Below are positions 8,197-16,697 of a DNA stretch of 43,585 nucleotides, one piece after another (the first letter of the stretch is position 1; every line of letters starts with the position of its first letter). The stretch covers positions 1 to 43,585 of the forward strand of contig CALUPM010000007.1 of the NCBI GenBank assembly GCA_944322665.1. The letters are read 5' to 3'. The translations under genes and the position numbers were made by a program. The notes under the pieces were generated by a model. That model made no database searches. It saw only the letters and a list, made by a program, of their open reading frames with translations, and was not told where the DNA came from. Source of the stretch: Candidatus Gastranaerophilales bacterium. Its GTDB lineage: Bacteria; Cyanobacteriota; Vampirovibrionia; Gastranaerophilales; Gastranaerophilaceae.

Positions 8197-8312
8197 TCAA
8201 TCCTTAAGGATTGAGGCGTGTCTACCACCTCTCGCAAATTGATACTCAATCAATTTGCTCGGCAGAGTACCACATGCCCATATATTTAGTTTTGATCAAT
8301 CCTTAAGGATTG
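8197..8312 (-). repeat. Duplicated tRNA-Leu 5' fragment interrupted by a hairpin
   Basis: The tRNA's 5' end and its upstream region occur twice. Both copies share gcgtgtctacca, accacatgcccatatattta and the palindrome caatccttaaggattg (8198-8213 and 8297-8312). In the second copy the D-arm is split by about 40 bases containing the inverted repeat gcaaattga / tcaatttgc (8234-8242, 8250-8258, 7-base loop), flanked by ctct/agag that can extend the stem. The second copy lacks the anticodon and 3' half, so it cannot be a working tRNA. Confidence 0.75.
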
Positions 8313-8347
8313 CGCTAATTCAAAAATATCCTAACATCATCTGATTG

Positions 8348-8500
8348 TCAAGGTTTTTGTTTGCCAAAATTTTCAGGATGGGCTGAATTTGACAAAATTA
8401 TTTCGTAATACTCGTTTTTGTCAATATTTACGCCCATTGTGCGCGTGTCACAGTATTTTTTCTTTTTCTTATTTAATAATTTTTTGTAATCGCCTGACAT
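8348..8500 (-). CDS. Possible small basic protein of 50 residues
   Basis: An ATG at 8500 opens a 50-residue frame (MSGDYKKLLNKKKKKY ... ending GKQKP). It is Lys-rich in the first third and then reads CDTRTMGVNIDKNEYYEIIL, which looks like real coding sequence. No Shine-Dalgarno is present, but a perfect TATAAT (8507-8512) lies six bases before the ATG, the same arrangement as other probable leaderless genes here. It is divergent from rplS and shares the gap with tRNA-Leu. No family is recognised, and chance cannot be excluded. Confidence 0.45.
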   Translation of the reverse strand: MSGDYKKLLNKKKKKYCDTRTMGVNIDKNEYYEIILSNSAHPENFGKQKP

Positions 8501-8534
8501 AGCTTTATTATATTACAAAATCTTAAAATGCCGC

Positions 8535-8667
8535 TTGCAAAAATTTATTCTTTGAGATACGATTAAATTTGCGAACGTGCGCCGGTGTGTTTTTGTGTGG
8601 AAAAAGCGTTCTTCACCGGTTAAGGAATTTAAAAAGTACGAAATATAAACTTATAAAGGAAAAAGAA
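8535..8667 (+). promoter_or_regulatory. rplS promoter and 5' leader
   Basis: TTGCAA (8535-8540), 17-base spacer, TACGAT (8558-8563). The roughly 100-base leader contains ccggtg (8582-8587) and caccgg (8614-8619), which can pair into a long-range hairpin. Autoregulatory leaders are known upstream of L19 genes in other bacteria, so this could be a site for feedback by L19; that part is inference. Confidence 0.5.
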
Positions 8668-9021
8668 ATGAACCCTATTATTGATGAATTAGAAAAAGCT
8701 TACATGGAAAAAGAAGTTCCGGATGTGAACCCCGGCGATACAGTTAAAGTTTTCGTAAGAATTATCGAAGGCAACAAAGAAAGAACTCAGGCTTTCGAAG
8801 GTACTATTATTAAAAAACACGGCGAAGGCATTAACAAAACCATTACTGTTAGAAAAGTATTTCAGGGTGTCGGCGTTGAACGTGTTTTCTTAATGCACTC
8901 ACCCAGAATTGAAAAAATCACCCTCCTCAGACGCGGTGATGTCAGACGTTCTAAACTCTACTACTTAAGAGAACGTTCAGGTAAAGCTACTCGTATCAAG
9001 GAAAAAATTGAAAAAAGATAA
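8668..9021 (+). CDS. rplS: Large-subunit ribosomal protein bL19
   Basis: 117 residues, normal length for L19. The start at 8668 follows aaagga; upstream frame extension is not protein-like. Family features seen: the N-terminal NPIIDELEKAYM helix, PGDTVKVFVRI, the RTQAFEGTII strand, the TVRKVFQGVGVERVF core and the C-terminal RRSKLYYLRERSGKATRIKEK tail. It sits at the 30S-50S interface of the ribosome. It overlaps the downstream rbgA start by 14 bases. Confidence 0.97.
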   Translation: MNPIIDELEKAYMEKEVPDVNPGDTVKVFVRIIEGNKERTQAFEGTIIKKHGEGINKTITVRKVFQGVGVERVFLMHSPRIEKITLLRRGDVRRSKLYYLRERSGKATRIKEKIEKR

Positions 9022-9862
9022 AATTCATATTAACTGGTATCCCGGACACATAGCAAAAGCTGAAAAAAAGCTTAAAGAACAGTTGTCACTTGTGGATGCA
9101 GTGATAGAAGTACTTGATGCAAGAATTCCGCTCTCAAGCGGTTACAAAAATATTGCGGGGCTGTTGAAAGACAAGCCCCGTTTAATTTTGTTCAACAAAT
9201 CCGACCTCGCCGATAAAACAAAACTTGAGGCGTTTGCAAAAAAAATAGAAGCTGATTCAGGGTTTCCGGTAATTCTTTCTGATGCCAAAAACTCTAAAGA
9301 TTTAAACCGGATAATAAAAAAAGTAGTAGAAATGTCAGAGCCGCGAATTCAGGCGATAATGCAAAAAGGACTTCTTCGCCGCCCGGCGCGCGTTATGGTT
9401 GTAGGAATGCCGAATGTCGGAAAATCAAGCATTATAAACAAACTTACACGCTCATCAAAGACCAAAACCGGCGCAAAAGCAGGTGTCACACGCCAGCAGC
9501 AATGGGTGAGAATTAACCCGCAGCTTGAACTACTCGACACCCCCGGGATTATCCCGATGAAGCAGGAGGATCAAACTATAGCTCTAAAACTTGCCTTTGT
9601 AAATTCGGTGTCAGAAAACGCCTACTCAAATATCGCGGTCGCGCGCGAACTTCTTGAAATATTAAACGAAAAATATCCCGATGTTGTAAGAGATTACTAT
9701 AATCTTAAAGACGAAGAACTTTCTCTTGAAAACATCTCTCAATCGCGCAACTGGCTGAAAACCGGAGGAGAGCTTGATTTGGAGCGTACGGCAATTTACG
9801 TTTTAAGAGATTTCAGGGACGGAAAAACCGGCAAATTCGTGCTTGACGATATTGAAGAATAA
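9008..9862 (+). CDS. rbgA: Ribosome biogenesis GTPase RbgA (YlqF)
   Basis: 284 residues with a TTG start inside the last codons of rplS. The start is supported by caagga five bases upstream and by INWYPGHIAKAEKK matching the family N-terminus. The GTPase motifs are circularly permuted: G4 FNKSDL comes first, then G5, then G1 GMPNVGKSS and G3 LLDTPG. RbgA assembles the late 50S subunit, recruiting proteins such as uL16. The overlap with rplS suggests translational coupling of two 50S-related genes. Confidence 0.95.
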   Translation: MKKDKIHINWYPGHIAKAEKKLKEQLSLVDAVIEVLDARIPLSSGYKNIAGLLKDKPRLILFNKSDLADKTKLEAFAKKIEADSGFPVILSDAKNSKDLNRIIKKVVEMSEPRIQAIMQKGLLRRPARVMVVGMPNVGKSSIINKLTRSSKTKTGAKAGVTRQQQWVRINPQLELLDTPGIIPMKQEDQTIALKLAFVNSVSENAYSNIAVARELLEILNEKYPDVVRDYYNLKDEELSLENISQSRNWLKTGGELDLERTAIYVLRDFRDGKTGKFVLDDIEE

Positions 9863-9897
9863 TTTTTGACACGGCGGAGCGCGCAGGAAAAACAAAA

Positions 9898-10605
9898 ATG
9901 AAAAATACGGTTAAAACAGAATTAACAGCAGATTCGCACATAATAAAACTTTTTGCACATGACGTATATTACAAAAATCATGTGATAATCGGCACGGACG
10001 AAGCCGGCAGAGGCCCTGCTGCAGGCGGAGTTTTTGCCAGTGCTGTTTGTTTTAACAAACGATCAAGAGAACTGGTCGAAAAACTATCAATTCTCAACGA
10101 CAGCAAACAGCTTTCAAAAAAGAAACGCGAACTTCTCTATGACATAATAAAAGAAAATTCAATCAATTCGACAGTTTGCATAGAAGTTGATGAGATTGAA
10201 AAGATTAACATACTTAACGCCTCCTTAAAAGCTATGAAACTTGCAGTCGAGAATGTATTAGAGCTTGCGGCAAGAGAAACCGGCTTGAATTACAAAAGCT
10301 TCTTTGTACTTGTTGACGGAAACAAAAGGATAAAAGATTTTGACTTATGTTCGCAAAAATGGGTTGTAAAAGGGGATTCTCAATCTGCCTCAATTGCGGC
10401 GGCAAGTATTTTGGCAAAAGTGTCCCGCGACAGATATATGGAGGAGCTGGACAGAGAATTTCCTGAATACGGCTGGGCAAATAACGCAGGATATTTGACA
10501 AAAGAACACATCCAAGCTATAGATAAATACGGGATGTGTAAATATCATAGACCTTCATTTTTAAAGAAACACTTCGCAAAGCAAGAGCAATTGAGTTTAT
10601 TTTAA
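9898..10605 (+). CDS. rnhB: Ribonuclease HII
   Basis: 235 residues. The hallmark GTDEAGRGPAAGG gives two of the four catalytic acids, followed by LNDSKQLSKKKRE, a DGNKRI segment and ASILAKVSRDRYM. The enzyme cleaves RNA in RNA-DNA hybrids and starts removal of single ribonucleotides from DNA. It follows rbgA by 35 bases with agga at 9885-9888 and is likely in the rplS-rbgA-rnhB unit. Its stop codon is one base from the stop of the convergent TPR gene, with no visible terminator between them. Confidence 0.96.
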   Translation: MKNTVKTELTADSHIIKLFAHDVYYKNHVIIGTDEAGRGPAAGGVFASAVCFNKRSRELVEKLSILNDSKQLSKKKRELLYDIIKENSINSTVCIEVDEIEKINILNASLKAMKLAVENVLELAARETGLNYKSFFVLVDGNKRIKDFDLCSQKWVVKGDSQSASIAAASILAKVSRDRYMEELDREFPEYGWANNAGYLTKEHIQAIDKYGMCKYHRPSFLKKHFAKQEQLSLF

Positions 10606-10606
10606 T

Positions 10607-12274
10607 TTAAACTTCAAACAAGGAACGCAATCTTGTTTCAATATCTTCTTCATCGAGATCCTGCGTAATTTTATTCAAATCAATCGCCATCTGATAGTAA
10701 TGCGCTGCGTCATTAGTAAAACCCATCTGCTGGCTTGCACGGCCTGCATTGAAGTATGCCAGAGTGTAGCTCGGATTAAGTTCAATCGCCTCTTCAAAAT
10801 ATTCCAGAGCTTCTTCTGCGTCCATCAGTCCGTCAAGGTATAAAATTCCGAGATTGTTATGGGCAAATTCATTTTCCGGATTGAGTTCAATCGCTTTGTG
10901 GTATGAAACAAGAGCTTCTTCAAGAAAATCGTTTTCCCATAGAGCAATTCCGCATTTTGAATAACCTCTGTAATCGTTCGGATTCAGAGTAATTGCGTCG
11001 CAATATGTTTTAATTGCCTTCTCAAGATCATACTGCGCCATATAAATATCACCTAGCGCAAGATATATGTCATAATTATTAGGGTCAAGTATAATTCCCG
11101 CCTGATAAGTTGCAACTGCGGCTTCAAGATTACCCTGCACCTCGCCGTAGATTGAGCCCAATGCCTGACAAACAATTGAAGTCCATTCACTGTCAGGATT
11201 TAATTCAATTGCGCGTTTGTAGTGTTCCACGGCATCGTCATAAAGTTCGGCTTTTGAATAGGCATAAGCCAGAGAATTGTTATAGAAAGGATTATCCGGA
11301 CATTCGTCAACCGCAAGCTTGAATGCGCTGATTGAATTTATTTTATCCTCTTTTCTCAGATAAAGATGACCGAGTTCGTAATAAATCTGTGCCTTGTTTT
11401 CTTCAAAAGAAAGAAGCTTTTCATAGCAGTCAATGGTTTCGTCAGTATTTTCGGGGAAGTAAGTCTGCAGAACGGTTGCAAGCTTTACAAGCACGTCGCG
11501 GTTTAAGGGATTAACTTCAAGCACCTGCCTGTAACAGTCCACTGCCATATCAAGCTCGTTGTTTTTAAGAGCAAGATCACCCATTTTGTTATAAAAAATA
11601 TCACTGTGATTTGTAGTCGAAACAGCTTTTTTATAAATATTTTCAGCCATCGGATAAAGCTTGAATTTCTCAAGAAACTTTCCTACTGTATTATAAGTAA
11701 AGACTGAAAAATCATCCGACATACTTTTGCAGAACATTTTTATACTGGGTCTATCCCACGCCAGCATAACAGTTCCAGATAGAAAATAATACAAAAAACT
11801 TAAATAGTCGGAAGCGTTTGCTGATTTTGAATTGATTTTCTGCAGGATTGACTGAGAAAGTATAAGCCTCGGGCGTGCTGAATTTAGTTTGCCCATCTTA
11901 ATAGCTGACTTGAACTCTTTTTCTGCAGAATTAAAATCCTCGGCCATTTTCATGAAGAAACCGGTGTACATGTGCGCATTCATGTTTTTAGGAGCGAGTG
12001 ACACCGCAGTTTTACACTGCTCTATTGCTGTATCAAGACTTATCTGCCCCTGCTCAAACATAAGACTTGCAAGCCTGTAATATGCTTCCGGCATAGTCGG
12101 ATCAAGTTTTACCGCATCTATATAAAATTCTATTGCCTCGTTAAGATCGTGTGTATTTTGTCTTATTAAATATCTTTCGTGTGCAACACGGGCTTTTTCC
12201 AGTGAATTTCTGGCTTTTTCGGCATTGTTGTTATTTGTTGCCAACTCTGGCTGTGCAAGAATTTGTTCTGACAT
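10607..12274 (-). CDS. Tetratricopeptide repeat protein
   Basis: About 555 residues. The start at 12274 is preferred over an ATG at 12286 because ggag (minus strand, 12281-12284) sits six bases before it. About twelve TPR-like repeats follow an N-terminal acidic helical stretch. The clearest are in the second half, each with A/G-x-x-Y and A-I-E-L-N-P, for example DDAVEHYKRAIELNPDS and EEALVSYHKAIELNPEN. No signal peptide or catalytic motif is seen. TPR arrays are protein-binding scaffolds; the partner is unknown. Confidence 0.88.
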   Translation of the reverse strand: MSEQILAQPELATNNNNAEKARNSLEKARVAHERYLIRQNTHDLNEAIEFYIDAVKLDPTMPEAYYRLASLMFEQGQISLDTAIEQCKTAVSLAPKNMNAHMYTGFFMKMAEDFNSAEKEFKSAIKMGKLNSARPRLILSQSILQKINSKSANASDYLSFLYYFLSGTVMLAWDRPSIKMFCKSMSDDFSVFTYNTVGKFLEKFKLYPMAENIYKKAVSTTNHSDIFYNKMGDLALKNNELDMAVDCYRQVLEVNPLNRDVLVKLATVLQTYFPENTDETIDCYEKLLSFEENKAQIYYELGHLYLRKEDKINSISAFKLAVDECPDNPFYNNSLAYAYSKAELYDDAVEHYKRAIELNPDSEWTSIVCQALGSIYGEVQGNLEAAVATYQAGIILDPNNYDIYLALGDIYMAQYDLEKAIKTYCDAITLNPNDYRGYSKCGIALWENDFLEEALVSYHKAIELNPENEFAHNNLGILYLDGLMDAEEALEYFEEAIELNPSYTLAYFNAGRASQQMGFTNDAAHYYQMAIDLNKITQDLDEEDIETRLRSLFEV

Positions 12275-12468
12275 TACGAGCTCCATATAAGATGTATAAT
12301 AAATTTTTCGTCATATATATATTAAACTTTATCCAACTATTTAAAAATCGTATAAATGTACCAGATGAAAGAATAATTTATACTAAAGTTGGAATCAAAT
12401 ATATGTAAACTGCATATTTAAAATTATTTTGAATAGCAAAAAAAATATTTACATGATTTATATATAAT

Positions 12469-13932
12469 ATGAAAATTCAAATACTAAGCACATTCAACAC
12501 ATACCCGAAAACTCAAAAAAATACAGAACCTGCCCGCCAGTATTATACAGCTTTAAAATTATATTCTGGCAACGATGTTTCATTTTGTTCATCTAATAAA
12601 ATGTATAGTAATAATTATTATGAAGCTGTTAATTATCTAAATTCTCAAAAAATAAAAGGAACCATTAAAGATATAAACGACCTTGACTTAGATAAATTAA
12701 ACGGCATACAAGAAGGACTCAAAACTTTTGAAAATCTAAACATTAAGCAAATATTTTTTGTATTAAGAGACTTAATTGCTATTAACATAAACAGAGGCTG
12801 CGAAAGATTTTGTGCTCATTGTATTCTTGATAGTCTGCCTCCGCAAAAAAATAATGACAAATATGCAAGCACGATTGCATTTGAAGATTTTACAACACTT
12901 CTAAATGATATAAAAGAGCTTAACACACGTTTGGGCACTAACATAATATCAAACAGAAATGCAGTGCCGCTTATTCTATTTTTTGATTCTGACAGCATAA
13001 AAACAACACTAAAAGATAACAATAATAATGAATACAATGCAGCTCAACTAAATCACATGCAATTCAGCGTTACGCAGAAACCCGGTGTAATTGATACTCA
13101 TGGCTGGGATCCAGGAAAAGAGCCTGAACTGCAAAAAAGAGCGGAAGACATTGTTAAGTATTTTTCTTCCGCTGAAAATCAACAGGAATTATTTAGACTA
13201 AACATCTCTTTAAACCCTTTTGACAAATTAAACCAGGAAGCCATACGCGCTGAAATAAACAAGGACTTTGAAAAGGCATTATACAAAAGACTTGAATATG
13301 CCTATCGTATAGCAAATATATTTTACACATTTACTCCAATTGCTGAGTCAGATAAGGTTACAGTAATTCAGTGTATTGCAAATGAAAATGATAAAAATAC
13401 TATTGAAGAAATAAAATATTATGGCAAAAATGCTCAGTATGAAATAGATAAAATGGTAATCAGAATATTGGAAAAATTATACGAAGACGATTTTTCTACG
13501 GAGAGAAAATACATTAAAACCGAAACAGACATTGAAAAATATCTCTTAATTTGGGGTAAAAAAATATTCGGTAGAATGAGATATGCAAGCAGACTGGGCA
13601 GAATGAGCCAGTTTTATAAAGACAAAAATGAGCTGGAAGAGAGAGCAGAAAGTGCCCGGGAAATTATGGATATAATCCAAAATAAAAAAACTCTTGCACC
13701 TGATGAAGAAAGCGAGATAGTTGATTATAAAAAGCCAATAAGAGGTTCCCTCCTTTCAGGATTGATTGATGTAAACGGGAAATTCTATGTTTTTAAAGAT
13801 CCAGTTTCAATCCCTACAGAAATTCAATTGAATTACAAAAATAAAAATAAAATAACAAGAAACCCTGCAAGAGGACTTGAAAAATTTTTCCTTATTACAA
13901 ATAAAATTATTAATTCTTTAAAAAAATACTAG
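12469..13932 (+). CDS. Divergent radical SAM protein
   Basis: 487 residues. GCERFCAHC gives C111-x3-C115-x2-C118, the 4Fe-4S/SAM motif, preceded by a hydrophobic strand (IFFVLRDLIAININR) as in radical SAM barrels. Later strand-like segments (PLILFFDSDS, GVIDTHGWDP, LFRLNISLNPFD) fit the barrel order, but there is no GGEP motif and no extra cysteine-rich SPASM domain. The N-terminal 40 residues end in GNDVSFCSS, like the SF motif of other orphan proteins here. No precursor peptide or partner gene is visible, so the reaction is unknown. The gene is more A/T-rich than its neighbours and has no Shine-Dalgarno; a TATAAT (12463-12468) directly abuts the ATG. Confidence 0.68.
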   Translation: MKIQILSTFNTYPKTQKNTEPARQYYTALKLYSGNDVSFCSSNKMYSNNYYEAVNYLNSQKIKGTIKDINDLDLDKLNGIQEGLKTFENLNIKQIFFVLRDLIAININRGCERFCAHCILDSLPPQKNNDKYASTIAFEDFTTLLNDIKELNTRLGTNIISNRNAVPLILFFDSDSIKTTLKDNNNNEYNAAQLNHMQFSVTQKPGVIDTHGWDPGKEPELQKRAEDIVKYFSSAENQQELFRLNISLNPFDKLNQEAIRAEINKDFEKALYKRLEYAYRIANIFYTFTPIAESDKVTVIQCIANENDKNTIEEIKYYGKNAQYEIDKMVIRILEKLYEDDFSTERKYIKTETDIEKYLLIWGKKIFGRMRYASRLGRMSQFYKDKNELEERAESAREIMDIIQNKKTLAPDEESEIVDYKKPIRGSLLSGLIDVNGKFYVFKDPVSIPTEIQLNYKNKNKITRNPARGLEKFFLITNKIINSLKKY

Positions 13933-14005
13933 AAGAAGATTTGAAAATAAGGGCTGCGCAAGTTCAGCAATACACCAATAATTATTTTATTTTGTATTTT
14001 TTTCG

Positions 14006-14014
14006 TGTTAAAAT
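14006..14014 (+). promoter_or_regulatory. Extended -10 promoter for proS
   Basis: TGT-TAAAAT forms an extended -10 box without a clear -35. A Shine-Dalgarno (agagga, 14041-14046) precedes the proS start at 14058. Confidence 0.4.
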
Positions 14015-14057
14015 AAAACAGCAGAAAAAGATTAAACAAAAGAGGATTTAATACATT

Positions 14058-15794
14058 ATGAAAATGTCGAAATTGTTTGTACAGACTCTAAGAGAATTTC
14101 CGTCGGACGCTGAAGTTGTTTCACACAAAATGCTCGGACGCGCTGGATTCATAAAAAAGCTTGCCCCCGGGGTTTACACATATATGCCCCTGATGTGGAG
14201 AGTTTTAAAGAAAGTTGAAAATATAGTAAGAGAAGAAATGGACAGAGCCGGCGCACAGGAACTTTTGATGCCATTTGTTCAGCCGAAAGAACTCTGGGAA
14301 GAATCCGGAAGATGGGAAGTTTACGGAAAAGAGCTTATGCGCCTGAAAGACCGCCACGACAGAGATATGTGCCTGGGGCCGACTCATGAAGAAATTATAA
14401 CCTCTGTTGCCCGTGACGCTCTTAAATCTTACAAACAACTGCCGGTAAACCTTTATCAAATCCAGTCAAAATTCCGCGACGAAATCCGTCCGAGATACGG
14501 ACTTTTAAGAGGCCGCGAATTTATAATGAAAGACGCCTACAGCTTTGATGTTGATGAAGAGGGGCTTGACAAAGAATATCAAAATATGGCGCAGGCTTAT
14601 AAAAAAATCTTTGAAAGATGCGGGCTTGCCACAAAAATGGTTCAGTCAGATTCAGGCGCCATCGGCGGAAGCGTATCGCACGAATTTATGGTAATCACGG
14701 ACACTGATGCCGGTGAAAACGATGTTTTCTACTGCAACGAATGTGCTTACAGCGCAAACTCAAACCACGCAATATCAAAATTACAGCCTGCTGTCACAGA
14801 CGGAAAAGAATTCTTCAAAGAAAAGAAAATTCTTGATACTCCCAATACCCACACAATTGAAGAACTCAGCGAATTTTTAAAGATTCCGCAGACATTAATT
14901 TTAAAATCTCTCATTTACATAATCGACAAAAAGCCGGTAATCGCGCTTATCCGTGCGGATAAAACCGTAGAAGAAACAAAATTGATGAACGCTGCAGGCG
15001 GAATTGAAGTGAGAATTGCAACAGCCGGCGAAATCGAAGAAATTATGAGAGAAAAAGGATTCACTGCAGAAGCCGGCTTTATCGGCCCGAACGGAATGAA
15101 AGGGATTAAGATTATTGCTGACGAAACAATTTATGATATGAAAAACTTTGTCGTCGGCATAAATCAAACAGACAAACATCTTGTCGGAGCAAATCTTCAA
15201 GACATTCTTACAGCTGACGTAATAAAAGCCGACATCCGCCTTGCAGAAGCCGGGGATCTCTGTCCGGAATGCGGCAAACCGTTGTTTGTCACAAAAGGTA
15301 TAGAAGTCGGCAACATATTCAAACTCGGCACAAAATATTCAAAACCGATGAATGCCGTCTACACTGACATAGAAGGTAAAACACACCCGTACATTATGGG
15401 CTGCTACGGAATAGGAATTTCAAGAACGGCAGCAGCCGCTGTCGAAGCGCACCATGATGAACACGGAATCAAATGGCCGCTTGCGATTGCGCCTTACCAC
15501 GCAATTGTGGTTCCGGTTAATATTCTTGATAAACAGCAGATGGAAGTTGCTGAAAAAATTTACTCGGAACTTCTCGCAGCAGGCGTTGAAGTTGTTCTTG
15601 ACGACAGGGATGAAAGAGCCGGCGTTAAATTCAAAGATGCGGATTTGATAGGATTTCCGTTCAGAATTACCGCAGGAAAAACGTTATCCGAAGGGCTTGT
15701 TGAATGCAAAGTCCGCGCAACTGACGAAGTTTTGAAGCTTGCTCCGGAAGATGCAGTCAAAAAAATCGTCGAAGCTGTTAAAAGTTTAAAATAA
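14058..15794 (+). CDS. proS: Prolyl-tRNA synthetase
   Basis: 578 residues, bacterial type. Class II motif 1 is in the N-terminal domain, motif 2 in the FRDEIRPRYGLLRGREFIMKD region, and motif 3 near YGIGISRTAAA. Between motifs 2 and 3 lies the YbaK-like editing insertion (about 220-385, with ALIRADKTVEETKL). A C-terminal anticodon-binding domain follows (APYHAIVVPVNI onward). It charges tRNA-Pro and clears Ala-tRNA-Pro. A second ATG two codons downstream is possible. A terminator at 15849-15880 separates it from gatD. Confidence 0.98.
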   Translation: MKMSKLFVQTLREFPSDAEVVSHKMLGRAGFIKKLAPGVYTYMPLMWRVLKKVENIVREEMDRAGAQELLMPFVQPKELWEESGRWEVYGKELMRLKDRHDRDMCLGPTHEEIITSVARDALKSYKQLPVNLYQIQSKFRDEIRPRYGLLRGREFIMKDAYSFDVDEEGLDKEYQNMAQAYKKIFERCGLATKMVQSDSGAIGGSVSHEFMVITDTDAGENDVFYCNECAYSANSNHAISKLQPAVTDGKEFFKEKKILDTPNTHTIEELSEFLKIPQTLILKSLIYIIDKKPVIALIRADKTVEETKLMNAAGGIEVRIATAGEIEEIMREKGFTAEAGFIGPNGMKGIKIIADETIYDMKNFVVGINQTDKHLVGANLQDILTADVIKADIRLAEAGDLCPECGKPLFVTKGIEVGNIFKLGTKYSKPMNAVYTDIEGKTHPYIMGCYGIGISRTAAAAVEAHHDEHGIKWPLAIAPYHAIVVPVNILDKQQMEVAEKIYSELLAAGVEVVLDDRDERAGVKFKDADLIGFPFRITAGKTLSEGLVECKVRATDEVLKLAPEDAVKKIVEAVKSLK

Positions 15795-15848
15795 TCTTGA
15801 GCCTTCTTTAAACAAAATTTAAAGCTTCCAGAACAAAAAAACATGTAC

Positions 15849-15880
15849 AAAACAACGGATTTTTAAAATCCGTTGTTTTT
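15849..15880. terminator. Bidirectional terminator between proS and gatD
   Basis: acaacggat and atccgttgt pair around an A/T loop, with A-runs on the left and T-runs on the right, so it can end transcription from both sides. Confidence 0.8.
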
Positions 15881-15923
15881 GTATTCAATCTTCAAGCACA
15901 GCCCAAAAACGAAAATTTCGTTC

Positions 15924-16652
15924 TTAATAGTCTTTTCCGACAGCAGCCCTGTGCGCAATATACTCTAACTTGTCATCCAGCGGTGCAAGTTCAATCTCAT
16001 CTTCATACCTTTTTTCAAGAGCAAGAGTAATCAGAAAATCCGCAAAATGCGGGTTCTTCGGAAGCAATGACCCGTGAAGATACGTTCCGAAAACATTCAA
16101 AAATTTTGCGCCTTCTGTATTATCATACCCGTTATTGCCGTTGCCGGTTGTCAAAATTGCAAGCGGTTTTGTGTCACCCTTGATATATGTTAATCCTGAA
16201 TGGTTTTCAAACCCGACAAGAGTTGAAGGTCTTAAAAATCCGGTGCGTGCCGTAACATTGCCGATGAACCTTTTTTCTCCGGCAACAGTATATGCATCAA
16301 GCAGACTTACACCGTTGAGCCTTTCTCCTTCAAAAGGCTGGTAATAATGTCCTAAAAGCTGATACCCGCCGCAGATACCGAGAAACACAGCCCCTTTATC
16401 TCTTTGTTCCGTCAGAAAATCTTTTTGTTTATACAGAGATTTTGAAACTTCAACCTGCTCTCTGTCCTGCCCGCCTCCGATAAAATAAAAATCACACTCC
16501 GGAATTCTATCTTCTCCGTTGATTTCGACATACTCAAAATCAATTCCGCGCCACCGGCAACGTTTGCGAAGCGTAATGATATTTCCCATATCTCCGTATA
16601 AATTCAACTGTTTCGGGTAAAGATGCCCGACTGATATTTTTATCTTCTCCAT
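15924..16652 (-). CDS. gatD: GatD-like glutamine amidotransferase (lipid II isoglutaminyl synthase subunit)
   Basis: 242 residues, the size of GatD. It is a triad-type amidotransferase: the nucleophile Cys lies in FLGICGGYQLLG and the His in FGTYLHG. Its opening (KISVGHLYPKQLNLYGDMGN) and FIGGGQDREQ match GatD rather than the longer CobQ/CobB. GatD supplies ammonia to MurT, which amidates the D-Glu of lipid II. No murT is in the window, although the two are usually adjacent. The start has TGA-TATAAT (minus strand, -10 at 16660-16665) seven bases upstream and no usable ribosome binding site, predicting a leaderless message. Confidence 0.85.
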   Translation of the reverse strand: MEKIKISVGHLYPKQLNLYGDMGNIITLRKRCRWRGIDFEYVEINGEDRIPECDFYFIGGGQDREQVEVSKSLYKQKDFLTEQRDKGAVFLGICGGYQLLGHYYQPFEGERLNGVSLLDAYTVAGEKRFIGNVTARTGFLRPSTLVGFENHSGLTYIKGDTKPLAILTTGNGNNGYDNTEGAKFLNVFGTYLHGSLLPKNPHFADFLITLALEKRYEDEIELAPLDDKLEYIAHRAAVGKDY

Positions 16653-16659
16653 ATCCTTG

Positions 16660-16697
16660 ATTATATCACAAATCTCCTTCGTGTTATAATTTGTAAT
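16660..16697. promoter_or_regulatory. Divergent leaderless promoters of gatD and tatD
   Basis: Two extended -10 boxes face away from each other: minus-strand TGA-TATAAT (16660-16665) for gatD and plus-strand TGT-TATAAT (16685-16690) for tatD. Each is exactly seven bases from its ATG, so transcription should begin at or next to the start codon. Confidence 0.65.

Noticed and set aside
8569-8667. 33-residue N-terminal extension of L19
   Set aside because: It would run through the leader hairpin; L19 family length and the aaagga site fix the start at 8668.
12293-12409. 38-residue frame between the TPR and radical SAM genes
   Set aside because: No ribosome binding site or suitable promoter; its A/T-rich residues fit chance.
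13932-14057. T-box leader upstream of proS
   Set aside because: The gap lacks the conserved T-box core and specifier structure.
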